Assembly: GCF_901472535.1 (NCBI RefSeq) | Contig: NZ_LR590470.1 | Location: 744,001 to 808,000 of the forward strand | Length of the DNA stretch: 64,000 nt | Source of the DNA: Sphingobacterium daejeonense | Lineage (GTDB): Bacteria; Bacteroidota; Bacteroidia; Sphingobacteriales; Sphingobacteriaceae | Direction: 5' to 3' | Shown: positions 22,101-29,725 of the stretch, in pieces | Layout of the letters: each line of letters opens with the position of its first letter | Numbering within the stretch: position 1 is the stretch's first letter | The notes under the pieces: model-generated | Told to the model about the DNA's origin: nothing | The model's database searches: none | The model's input: the letters and a program-made list of their open reading frames with translations, nothing else | Program-made: the position numbers and the translations under genes

Positions 22101-22400
22101 TCCTTGGGCATCACTAACTGTACCGGTGACTTTGACTTTTTCTTGCCCCAGTGAAGTAGTTTTCAAGTTGCCCATAGAATTGTCCATGGAAATGTTAAAC
22201 GCTTCTCTATTCATTTTAGAATATGTGTTGGCTTCGGAATAGCCTGCCTGCGATAGTATCAACGCAGGAAAAATTAATGCCAGTTGCAGGAATCTTTTCT
22301 TGGGTTCTTTTCCGAAAGTGAACCCCAAAACCTTCCTAAATGTCGCTTTAGGCGCAATCAAGCATGGTGAAATGGTTTTGTTTAATTGGTCATATTGCAT
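19125..22400 (-). CDS. SusC/RagA-family TonB-linked outer-membrane transporter
   Basis: This is an intact 1091-residue SusC-type transporter. An N-terminal cytoplasmic-looking extension precedes the hydrophobic signal segment FLQLALIFPALILS. This layout is frequent in Sphingobacteriaceae. Then come a carboxypeptidase-regulatory-like domain (VKVTGTVSDAQGVPLAGVSV), the TonB box region EVVVVGYGSQ, a plug domain with the IRGMSAIGAGSQPLYVIDG block, and a long beta-barrel ending LGLNFNF. It works with the SusD protein downstream and is the first gene of the long minus-strand operon. The ATG at 22400 lies right beside a possible -7 box. A TTG further in is a possible alternative start. Confidence 0.95.
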   Translation of the reverse strand: MQYDQLNKTISPCLIAPKATFRKVLGFTFGKEPKKRFLQLALIFPALILSQAGYSEANTYSKMNREAFNISMDNSMGNLKTTSLGQEKVKVTGTVSDAQGVPLAGVSVRVKGTNSATSTDLNGKYEIELNKGQTLTFDNLGFASQEIVVNAAGTQNVTLDSSSEDISEVVVVGYGSQQKKDVTGSVAAVSMKNVKGQAVASADQALSGQIAGVQVSTSNGTPGGGPKIQIRGMSAIGAGSQPLYVIDGFPVPTSSSERGNPLATLNPNDIESMTVLKDASATAIYGSRGSNGVILINTKRGADGPMKIDVAVSSGLQQVPQKGRPNLMNAAEFAQFRKEAIEDKIRFEEGREPTIDDIPEDYRNPAALGEGVDWYDEVTRVAPLTDVNVSFSGGNENVRSFVSAGYLNQEGVMLNTGFDRFSIRANVEGNLAKKLKLGMNISPTLTYLEGGINGQGRDEFFEITTPVAKVYDDAGNLIPYIQSSGTFGNPNPVLYMNERTDKSSKLKLLMSTFAEYSFLDNLKFKTTFNVDYQDESGEYFRPSIIPNQNAPGLSIPSGSYWRGQYLNWANENTLNYDYSTESGHTISALAGYSIQMQKNKSAGFNGSQFPDDDIKTLNGAARITGGTGIEDWGLISYLARINYSYLDRYILTASYRADGSSRFGKDNRWGSFPSVAVGWRLSEEAFLKDKEWINELKLRASYGRSGNFNIANYASLSSIGTANYVLNGTLAPGRTMNSLGNTFLGWERMKELNIGLDFTTWNNRLTFTANYYKRNTLDLLLNTPIPQSSGFGSVTENRGDVENKGFEFSISSANIARENFTWNTDFNISFNRNKVIDLGRSKDPIYSGASSEGNFTNITRIGEPVGMIIGYVVEGIYQNEADLEKYPAFPGAIPGNLRMRDVNGDGQITPNDDFDVIGNPYPDFTLGMTNTLTFKGFDARVNLVASMGQEMLHATRFYTDNIDGVFNVRKEVADRWRSESNPGSGLVPTTNGTGRGRVMYRDTHSLFVEKTDYLWIKNITVGYTLPKSIAGVVNNLRIYANLQNPFVFTGYEGNPEGTNINRGDTSPLVPGIDYSAYPVPRIYTLGLNFNF

Positions 22401-22415
22401 ACCTTTGCAAAGTTA
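22377..22415. promoter_or_regulatory. Face-to-face Bacteroidota-type -7 boxes at the susC start
   Basis: On the plus strand TTTG (22377-22380), a 19-bp spacer and TACCTTTG (22400-22407) match the Bacteroidota consensus TTTG-N19-21-TAnnTTTG exactly. On the minus strand TAACTTTG (22415-22408) also fits TAnnTTTG but has no good -33 box. The two -7 elements abut in the palindrome CTTTGCAAAG (22403-22412). The plus-strand promoter would fire antisense to the susC leader. Confidence 0.45.
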
Positions 22416-22507
22416 AATGGTTAAACAATAAAGAGTTTCGACCCTCTTGGTTAGTTTAAAGACCTTTAATGAACAACCGATGGTGCGGGAACACTGTCGG
22501 TTTTTTT
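22413..22507 (+). ncRNA. Candidate antisense sRNA to the susC leader
   Basis: A plus-strand promoter match ends at 22407, and a rho-independent-type hairpin follows at 22475-22502. The hairpin has AACCGA-TG-GTG pairing with CAC-TG-TCGGTT, counting two G-U pairs, and a six-base loop. A run of T follows to 22507. A transcript of about 95 nt would be complementary to the region directly upstream of susC. Known precedent: some Bacteroides polysaccharide-utilisation loci have cis-antisense sRNAs near susC-like genes (for example DonS). No ORF is contained in it. Confidence 0.35.
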
Positions 22508-22591
22508 ATGAGGTACTTTTCATCGTTACTTGTAAATAACAAATCAGCTATCTTCTAAATAATACATGTTTTCGTTTTCTTTTGGTTTATG

Positions 22592-22615
22592 GGTAACTAA
22601 GGTTGAACAGTTACC
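22592..22615. promoter_or_regulatory. Inverted repeat GGTAACT-N10-AGTTACC
   Basis: This is a perfect 7-bp inverted repeat with a 10-bp centre in the control region between susC and the GH127 gene. The size and spacing suit a dimeric regulator operator, possibly the GntR protein encoded at 29726. It has no T-run, so it is not a terminator. Confidence 0.35.
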
Positions 22616-22691
22616 GAAATTAGTTATTTATTTGGGCGCCTATGCTATAGGCTAATGAACCAAATATAGTTATAGCCTTTAGGTTAAGCAT

Positions 22692-22745
22692 CCTGCACCG
22701 TCCTGTAAAATACCTGGAAACCTACCTGCACTATCCTGTTAAAAT
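22692..22745 (+). promoter_or_regulatory. Five helically phased CCTG boxes (33-bp direct repeat)
   Basis: CCTG occurs at 22692, 22702, 22713, 22725 and 22735, that is at 10-12 bp intervals on one face of the helix. Within this, CCTGCACCGTCCTGTAAAAT is repeated as CCTGCACTATCCTGTTAAAA 33 bp later. Direct repeats of paired half-sites are typical of AraC-type or hybrid two-component regulators. The array lies 70-120 bp upstream of the GH127 start and could serve it, or the divergent susC. Confidence 0.5.
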
Positions 22746-22813
22746 TGAACCCCAAAAATTCGCCTTTTTACTTATTTCTTTCCTAATTTTATCAGAAACC
22801 TAATATACACCTA

Positions 22814-24670
22814 ATGAAAAAAAGCTTCTTACTTACTATCCTTTCTATAGGTATTTATACCTGTTCGATTTCACAGTCTATCCACGACCAAAGGATACCC
22901 GTCAATCATATTAATCTTGAGGGATATATTGATGAAAGGTTAGAATCTTCCGTTCAAAATAGAATTCTCGCTCAAGATGTGGATCGATTAATCAATGCAT
23001 TCGATCCGAATAAAAGAACGGAAACTCATATGTGGCAATCCGAGTTTTGGGGAAAATGGTTTACCTCTGCGGTACTTGCTTATAAGTACAAGCCGTCAGA
23101 TAAACTTTTTAAAACTCTTGAAAAAGCTGTATATGGGTTGATGGAACAACAAACAGCGGATGGTTATATTGGTAATTATGCAGCAGATAAACGTCTTCAA
23201 CAGTGGGATGTGTGGGGAAGGAAATATTGCCTCCTTGGATTATTGTCTTTTTATGAAATTAAGCCTGATAACAAGGTATTACAGGCAGCCGAGAAATTGG
23301 CACAGAACCTTATGGATGATCTCCAAAAAGCTGATGGAATTTTGGTTACTAAAGGTAATTATAGAGGAATGGCTGCATCCTCCGTTCTAGAACCCATCTG
23401 TAAGCTCTATGTAGTTACCAATAACAAAAAATGCCTTGAATTTGCTGAAACGATTGTCAAGCAATGGAGCCGTCCTGATGGGCCGCAATTAATTGAAAAA
23501 AGTAAAGTAAATGTAGCAGAAAGGTTTGAAAAACCGAGTTCTTGGTACAGTTGGGAACAAGGTCAAAAAGCATATGAAATGATGTCTTGTTATGAAGGAT
23601 TATTAGAGCTATATAGAATTACTGGTAATCCAACGTATAAAGAAGCAGTTATAAATACCTGGGACAATATAAAGGCTACTGAAATAAATATTGCTGGATC
23701 TGGTGCTTCAACGGAAATGTGGTTCGGTGGGAAAGCATTGCAAGCTGATCCTGTGCACCATTATCAGGAAGTATGTGTCACTGTAACATGGATAAAATTA
23801 TGCCTACAATTGTTCCGGTTGACTGGAGAGAATAAGTATGCTGAAGAAGCTGAATATGCTTATTATAATGCTTTATTGGGGTCATTAAGTAAAGATGGAG
23901 CACAATGGGCAAAATATACGCCACTAAATGGACAAAGGTTACCTGGATCGGAGCAATGTGGAATGGGCCTGAACTGTTGTGAAGCCAGCGGGCCAAGAGC
24001 GCTGTTTCTGATGCCATTTTATGCTGTAACGCAAGAAAACAATGCTGTTCAAGTAAATTATTTTATCCCGGGAGCATATGATATCCAAATAGGAAAGCAA
24101 AAAGCACAACTGATTATTCAAACTGATTACCCCAAATCGTCGACTGTTAGCATTGGTCTAAAATCCAATAAACCTATTGATGTTCCGATTGAAATTAGAA
24201 TACCAAGTTGGAGTGAGGAAAGCAAAATAGCTTTCAATCATGTAAATGTCGAAGATGATATAGAACCTAATACCTACTATCAAATCAATAAAAAATGGAA
24301 AGGTTCTGATGTTATTAATCTGGAATTAGACTTAAATCCAAGAATTCTCAAAACTGGTGATCTAGTTCAATCTTTGGCCATCATGCGCGGCCCAATAGTA
24401 TTGTCCAGAGATGCTATGTTTGCTGAAAATATTCCTGTTTCAGCGGTGTTGACTCCTGTAATAAACAAAAATAATAGAATTGATTTAGTCGAAACAGAAA
24501 ATCCAAATAGTTGGATGTCGTTTAAAGCGAAATTTATCCCAGAATCTTATTCAGAAACTGGTTCGGCACCTGTAGAACTTCAACTCTGTGATTATGCATC
24601 CGCAGGGAATATGAAACCTTTGACTTATTTTCAAACTTGGTTTCCTCAATTAATCAATAAGAGTAAATAA
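22814..24670 (+). CDS. GH127 family beta-L-arabinofuranosidase-like glycoside hydrolase
   Basis: This is an intact 618-residue exported enzyme with an N-terminal signal peptide (FLLTILSIGIYTCSISQ). The (alpha/alpha)6 barrel family GH127 (formerly DUF1680) is marked by WQSEFWGKWFTSAVLAY, the QEVCVT segment (Glu319 and Cys321) and GMGLNCCEASGPR (Cys388 and Cys389). In the characterised enzyme HypBA1 the equivalent Glu and three Cys bind zinc, and one Cys is the nucleophile, so all key residues appear present. It removes beta-L-arabinofuranose or a related sugar. It starts the plus-strand set with two rhamnosidases, which suggests a substrate carrying both sugars. Confidence 0.9.
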   Translation: MKKSFLLTILSIGIYTCSISQSIHDQRIPVNHINLEGYIDERLESSVQNRILAQDVDRLINAFDPNKRTETHMWQSEFWGKWFTSAVLAYKYKPSDKLFKTLEKAVYGLMEQQTADGYIGNYAADKRLQQWDVWGRKYCLLGLLSFYEIKPDNKVLQAAEKLAQNLMDDLQKADGILVTKGNYRGMAASSVLEPICKLYVVTNNKKCLEFAETIVKQWSRPDGPQLIEKSKVNVAERFEKPSSWYSWEQGQKAYEMMSCYEGLLELYRITGNPTYKEAVINTWDNIKATEINIAGSGASTEMWFGGKALQADPVHHYQEVCVTVTWIKLCLQLFRLTGENKYAEEAEYAYYNALLGSLSKDGAQWAKYTPLNGQRLPGSEQCGMGLNCCEASGPRALFLMPFYAVTQENNAVQVNYFIPGAYDIQIGKQKAQLIIQTDYPKSSTVSIGLKSNKPIDVPIEIRIPSWSEESKIAFNHVNVEDDIEPNTYYQINKKWKGSDVINLELDLNPRILKTGDLVQSLAIMRGPIVLSRDAMFAENIPVSAVLTPVINKNNRIDLVETENPNSWMSFKAKFIPESYSETGSAPVELQLCDYASAGNMKPLTYFQTWFPQLINKSK

Positions 24671-24761
24671 TTAAAGTTTTGTCGCATGAAAGAACAGGAT
24701 AGTACTTTTGAATTGCTTTTTTATCTTTAAAAACATTTTCAGAATTATAACCTATTCAATC

Positions 24762-26495
24762 ATGAAGCATAAACCTATTCTAATACTGGTTAGTATTATA
24801 TTGTCTCATTTTGTTGCCCAGGCACAGCATAAATTAAGCGATGGATCGAAACATATTAGCCCCTTGACAAGGGAATACATCTATCCAACTCGTATAATTT
24901 GGCAAGAAGGGGATATCAAAGGGTCAGAAAGCTTAAAAGTGGAAGGAAATGGACAAGCGAATTTGACTAATGATAATATTACCATCTTAAAAAATACAGG
25001 TTCAGCAAAAAGTTCTGTTCTTTTGGATTTTGGAAAGGAACTGAACGGATCATTGGAAATTGTAACGGGTATGTGGGGAGGTGGAAATGCTCCGAAAAAT
25101 GTCAGAATCCGTCTTGGAGAATCTGTGTCGGAAGCAATGTCAGAAATAGGAGCAAAAGGAGCGACCAATGACCATGCCATGCGGGACATGAATCTCCAAT
25201 TGCCTTGGTTAGGGAAAAATCAAACCGGAGAATCTGGGTTCCGATTTGCTAGGATTGATTTCTTGGATCCAGATGCTGAACTACACCTTAGAGAAGTCAG
25301 AGCAATAGCAACCTATAGAGACATACCTTACCTGGGTTCGTTCAAAAGTTCAGATGAAAGACTCAACAAAATCTGGGATGTAGGGGCATATACTGTCCAC
25401 CTTAACATGCAAGATTATCTTTGGGATGCCATTAAGCGCGATCGTTTAGTGTGGGTAGGGGACTTACATCCTGAAGTTGCAACTGTAAATACCGTATTTG
25501 GATATAATGACGTAGTGCCTAGAAGTCTAGACTTGGCCAGAGAATCAACTCCGCTAGGCTCATGGATGTGTGGAATCAGTACTTATTCCATGTGGTGGAT
25601 CGTATTGCATTACGATTGGTATATGGCACATGGTGATCTAGCTTATTTAAAGGAGCAACAGCCATATCTTCAAGGGTTAGTTAAACAGATTTTAGGTAAG
25701 GTTAGAGATGGAAAAGAAGAAATGGATGGTACTCGTTTCTTGGATTGGCCATCTAGTGAAGATAGCTTGGCAATTCATGCCGGTTTACAAGCCATGACAA
25801 TTTTAGGACTTGAAAAAGCGTCTCAAATAAGCACATTCTTAAATGATCCAGAAACAAAAAAGCTATGTGATGATGCTTTGGTGAAAATGAGAAAAATAAA
25901 ACCTAAACACAACAATTCAAAGCAGGCAGCTGCACTAATGTCATTAGTTGGCTTAATGGATGAACAAAAAGCATATAATGAGGTCTTAAAAGTTGGTGGT
26001 GCAAAGAAATTCTCAACCTTCTATGGGTATTATATGTTGGAAGCCATGGCAAAAGCTGGAAAATATAAGGAAGCAATGGATATTATTTCCGAATATTGGG
26101 GAGCAATGCTTGATTTAGGAGCAACCACTTTTTGGGAAGATTTCAATATTGAATGGCTTCCGAATGCTAGTCGGATCGATGAACTGGTGCCAGAAGGAAA
26201 AGTAGACATTCATGGTGATTTTGGAGCATATTGTTATGTGGGACATCGCCATAGTTTTGCGCACGGTTGGGCATCAGGTCCTACTTCTTGGCTCTCGGAA
26301 CATGTTTTGGGAATTAAAGTTGCTGAACCAGGTGGTAAAGCTTACACAGTAAAACCAAATCTAGGAAACCTGACATTTGCAGAAGGAACTTTCCCAACAA
26401 AATATGGCCTCATAAAAGTCAAACATACAAAGGATGCTAATGGCAAAGTGGTTTCCGAAATCGAAGCCCCAAAAGAAATTAAAATAATTAGATAA
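24762..26495 (+). CDS. GH78-like alpha-L-rhamnosidase family protein (atypical active-site block)
   Basis: This is an exported six-hairpin glycosidase of about 578 residues. The ATG at 24762 begins a clean signal peptide (ILILVSIILSHFVAQA), so the longer frame from 24708 is not needed. A beta-sandwich with GSLEIVTGMWGGGNAPKNVRIR precedes the (alpha/alpha)6 domain. The segment AIKRDRLVWVGDLHPE aligns with the GH78 block CPQRDERLGWTGD but lacks the DER glutamate, while the C-terminal TTFWEDF keeps a likely base Glu (Glu459). The end PEGxxG-like ASGPTSWLSEHVLGI is typical. It stops 5 bp before the next rhamnosidase, so they share a transcript. Confidence 0.85.
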   Translation: MKHKPILILVSIILSHFVAQAQHKLSDGSKHISPLTREYIYPTRIIWQEGDIKGSESLKVEGNGQANLTNDNITILKNTGSAKSSVLLDFGKELNGSLEIVTGMWGGGNAPKNVRIRLGESVSEAMSEIGAKGATNDHAMRDMNLQLPWLGKNQTGESGFRFARIDFLDPDAELHLREVRAIATYRDIPYLGSFKSSDERLNKIWDVGAYTVHLNMQDYLWDAIKRDRLVWVGDLHPEVATVNTVFGYNDVVPRSLDLARESTPLGSWMCGISTYSMWWIVLHYDWYMAHGDLAYLKEQQPYLQGLVKQILGKVRDGKEEMDGTRFLDWPSSEDSLAIHAGLQAMTILGLEKASQISTFLNDPETKKLCDDALVKMRKIKPKHNNSKQAAALMSLVGLMDEQKAYNEVLKVGGAKKFSTFYGYYMLEAMAKAGKYKEAMDIISEYWGAMLDLGATTFWEDFNIEWLPNASRIDELVPEGKVDIHGDFGAYCYVGHRHSFAHGWASGPTSWLSEHVLGIKVAEPGGKAYTVKPNLGNLTFAEGTFPTKYGLIKVKHTKDANGKVVSEIEAPKEIKIIR

Positions 26496-26500
26496 TAACT

Positions 26501-29359
26501 ATGAACCTACATACTTTCTATAAAATCACATCTTTTTGCTGTTTGGTTTTCTTTTCCTTACTGAACATTGCTTTTGGACAAATTAATCCAACATATTTAA
26601 GAACTGAATATAAGGTAAACCCTTTTGTAGAAGAAGCAAAACCACGCTTGAGTTGGGAACTTGAAGGGAAGGGGTTCAATAAATCTCAGTCAGCATACCA
26701 AATTATGGTGGCTTCATCTGAAGGTTTATTGGAAAAAAATAAAGCTGATTTATGGGATAGTAAAAAAGTTAGTGGAAACAATACAAATCAAATTGAATAT
26801 TCAGGCAAATCTATCGCATCAGGTCAACGTGTGTATTGGAAAGTCAAAGCCTGGGATGAGAAAGATAAAGAAGGCAAATGGTCAGAAATTCAATCTTGGG
26901 AGTTAGCAAAACCAGATGCAAATGATTGGCAAGCAAAGTGGATAGGGATAGATCTTAATCAATTGGCAGAAAAGGGTGAGTATCATTTGCCCCCTTCTCC
27001 ATATCTTCGAAAACAGGCTAACCTTAGCAAAAAGATAAAATCTGCTCGCCTTTATATCAGTTCTCTAGGCTTACATAACTTTTATATCAATGGTGAGAAA
27101 ATTGGAAAAGATTTCTTTGCTTCTGGCTGGACAGATTATAACAAAAGAGTGTATTACAACGTCTACGATGTAAGCGATAAGCTCAAAGCAGGGGAAAATG
27201 TATTCGGAGCTATTTTATCGAATGGCTGGTATGCAGGATATTTAGGCTATGCACTTTTAGTTGGATCACCACAAGTAAAGCAGTTTTATGGTAAGTTTCC
27301 TTTGTTGAAAGCTCAGGTTGAAGTTCAATATGAAGATGGTTCAAAAGAACAGATTATCACGGATGGTTCTTGGAAGACTAGCACTGGAGCAATTCTGGAA
27401 TCAGACTTCCTTGAGGGCGAAAAACATGATGCAAGACTAGAACCTATCGATTGGGACAAGGTTGATTTTGATGATTCCAAATGGAAAAATATCCAGGTAT
27501 TTGAAGATAAACCCGGACAATTGCTTCAGCTTTATCCAAGTAATCCTGTTCGCGTTGTCGAAGAATTAAAAGCAAAGTCTATCAAGAAAATTGCCGAAGG
27601 CAAATATATTGTTGATTTTGGTCAAAACTTCGCTGGAAATATTCATTTAAAGTTAAGAGGCAAGCTGGGTGATTCTCTCGTATTTCGTTATGGAGAGATG
27701 CTTTTCCCTGATGGATCATTGATGGTTGACAATCTAAGAAAAGCCCGAGCTACTGACACATATATCTTTAAAGGGGATAAGGTTGAAGAATGGAGCCCAA
27801 GCTTTACATTTCATGGATTTCAATTTGTAGAAATTTCAGGTTTAAAAGAGGAACCTAAATTAGACTTCTTGACAGGATTGGCATTGAGTTCTGATCTAGA
27901 TCAGGTTGGTCATTTTGAGTCAGACAATGCAATGCTTAATCAACTGTACAGTAATATTATCTGGACGCAACGAGCTAACTATATTGATATTCCAACTGAT
28001 TGTCCTCAGAGGGATGAAAGGTTGGGCTGGACTGGTGATGCACAGGTTTATATGCGTTCAGCAATTTTCAATGCTGACGTAGCGCCATTTCACAAGAAAT
28101 GGATTCAAGATTTACATGACTCCCAATGGCCAAACGGTGCATACCCCGTTTATTCACCGATGCCTGTAAATGAGCAAGGCGTAGCAGCAATACGTGCATC
28201 CGATGCTTTTTCTCCGGGATGGTCCGAAGCTGGAATCATTTGTACCTATGAAATCTTCAAAGCCTATAATGACCACCGAATCGTCCGTGAGTCCCTGCCG
28301 TTCATGAATAAGTTCATGGCTTTCCTGAAAGCAAGGACCAACGGCGGTGTCTTAAAAGAAAAATCCTTTGAAGACGTGAATCCTAAAGGCGGGTTTGGGG
28401 ATTGGCTTTCGGTTGGTGAAAAAACCAGCCCTGATTTATTGGCTACTACATATTATTTCTACTGCAATAAGTTAATGGCAGAAATGTGTCGTGCAATCGG
28501 AGACCTACAGTTGGCAAATGATTATGAAAAGGAATCATTAACCGTTAAAAATGGTTTCAAAAAGCACTATATGGAAGAAAGTGGGAGGCTAAAAACTATT
28601 TCAGCACTTTATGGAAATGGAGAAGGTTACGTCGAAGGGCAAAATGGTTTTGCCGGGCATACCCAAACAGCCTATGCGAATGCCTTGTATTCCGGAATAT
28701 TGAATGAAGAGGATCAAATATTAGCCGGTAAATTCCTTCGCGAATTGGTAGAAGCGAATGATAATAAGTTGACAACTGGATTTTTAGGATTCAAACCACT
28801 CTTACCTGCATTAACCTCCTCTGGATCTTCAGATAAAGCCTATCAGTTGTTGCAAAGTACAGAATATCCTTCTTTGGGATACGAAGTTGTCAATGGTGCG
28901 ACCTCAATATGGGAACGCTGGGACAGTTTTACCAAGGACAAAGGATTTATTCACAATGCAGCCATGAATTCTTTTTCACACTATGCTTTTGGATCAGTGA
29001 ATGAATGGATGTTTGAGAATATGTTGGGTATAAAAGCTAAGGCAAATGGCTACCAAGAAATTTATATTCAACCGGAAATAGGTAACTACGGAATAAATAA
29101 AGCCTCAGGGTCATTTAGATCTATGGCAGGAAATATTAAAAGTGGTTGGACTAAAACAAACGGCGAATTGATTCAACAAATAGAAATTCCGGTAAATGTA
29201 AAAGCTTTTTGTTTTGTTCCCGTTACAGAAACAGCAAGCATACAAATCAACGGAGAACCTATCGACAATAATAATATTGTGAAATCAATTAAGAAAATGG
29301 AAGGAAAAGTATTGGTAGAGCTGGGGTCTGGAAATTATACGATTAAATCCAAAATTTAA
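26501..29359 (+). CDS. GH78 alpha-L-rhamnosidase
   Basis: This is an intact 952-residue exported enzyme with a signal peptide ending near SLLNIAFG. The domain order is an N-terminal Fn3-like sandwich (PRLSWELEGKGFNKSQSAYQI), the Bac_rhamnosid_N domain (ARLYISSLGLHNFYINGEKIG), a concanavalin-like domain (FGQNFAGNIHLKLRG), the (alpha/alpha)6 catalytic domain, and a C-terminal sandwich. The catalytic block DCPQRDERLGWTGDAQ has Asp500 and the general-acid Glu506, and SIWERWDSF carries the general-base Glu805. It hydrolyses terminal alpha-L-rhamnose in the periplasm or at the surface. Confidence 0.96.
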   Translation: MNLHTFYKITSFCCLVFFSLLNIAFGQINPTYLRTEYKVNPFVEEAKPRLSWELEGKGFNKSQSAYQIMVASSEGLLEKNKADLWDSKKVSGNNTNQIEYSGKSIASGQRVYWKVKAWDEKDKEGKWSEIQSWELAKPDANDWQAKWIGIDLNQLAEKGEYHLPPSPYLRKQANLSKKIKSARLYISSLGLHNFYINGEKIGKDFFASGWTDYNKRVYYNVYDVSDKLKAGENVFGAILSNGWYAGYLGYALLVGSPQVKQFYGKFPLLKAQVEVQYEDGSKEQIITDGSWKTSTGAILESDFLEGEKHDARLEPIDWDKVDFDDSKWKNIQVFEDKPGQLLQLYPSNPVRVVEELKAKSIKKIAEGKYIVDFGQNFAGNIHLKLRGKLGDSLVFRYGEMLFPDGSLMVDNLRKARATDTYIFKGDKVEEWSPSFTFHGFQFVEISGLKEEPKLDFLTGLALSSDLDQVGHFESDNAMLNQLYSNIIWTQRANYIDIPTDCPQRDERLGWTGDAQVYMRSAIFNADVAPFHKKWIQDLHDSQWPNGAYPVYSPMPVNEQGVAAIRASDAFSPGWSEAGIICTYEIFKAYNDHRIVRESLPFMNKFMAFLKARTNGGVLKEKSFEDVNPKGGFGDWLSVGEKTSPDLLATTYYFYCNKLMAEMCRAIGDLQLANDYEKESLTVKNGFKKHYMEESGRLKTISALYGNGEGYVEGQNGFAGHTQTAYANALYSGILNEEDQILAGKFLRELVEANDNKLTTGFLGFKPLLPALTSSGSSDKAYQLLQSTEYPSLGYEVVNGATSIWERWDSFTKDKGFIHNAAMNSFSHYAFGSVNEWMFENMLGIKAKANGYQEIYIQPEIGNYGINKASGSFRSMAGNIKSGWTKTNGELIQQIEIPVNVKAFCFVPVTETASIQINGEPIDNNNIVKSIKKMEGKVLVELGSGNYTIKSKI

Positions 29360-29369
29360 TTCCTGTAAG

Positions 29370-29684
29370 ATGAAACAAGTAGCATTTAAGATGAAATTGT
29401 TGGCCGGCAACGAAGAAGAATATTTGCGCCGACATCAAGAAATATGGCCGAAATTAGCCGAGTTATTAAAGCAAAATGGTATTTCTGAATACAGTATCTT
29501 CTTGGATCCTGAAACATTGGATCTGTTTGCTGTTCAAACACTCAATGAGCATTATAATGATTTAACATTGAGAGGACATCCAATCATGAAAGAATGGTGG
29601 GAATATATGAAAGATCTCATGGAAATAAATGCAGATTATTCACCCAAAACATTTCCATTAAAACAAGTATTTTACTTACCTTAG
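29370..29684 (+). CDS. rhaM: L-rhamnose mutarotase
   Basis: This is a 104-residue cytoplasmic protein of the RhaM (YiiL) ferredoxin-like family, which interconverts the anomers of L-rhamnose. The blocks LLAGNEEEYLRRHQEIWPKL, ISEYSIFLDPETLDLFAV and MKEWWEYMKDLMEIN are characteristic, with the conserved His in the RRHQ segment. Its length equals the family norm. It begins 10 bp after the rhamnosidase, which confirms that the released sugar is L-rhamnose. The isomerase, kinase and aldolase genes are not in this window. Confidence 0.95.
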   Translation: MKQVAFKMKLLAGNEEEYLRRHQEIWPKLAELLKQNGISEYSIFLDPETLDLFAVQTLNEHYNDLTLRGHPIMKEWWEYMKDLMEINADYSPKTFPLKQVFYLP

Positions 29685-29725
29685 GTCATATACAATTGAA
29701 CCAATCTTAGTAATACTTCTAACTT

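Noticed and set aside
22408..22415. Minus-strand TAACTTTG as the definite susC promoter
   Set aside because: It lacks a matching -33 box and would make the mRNA almost leaderless. I keep it only as part of the opposed-box observation.
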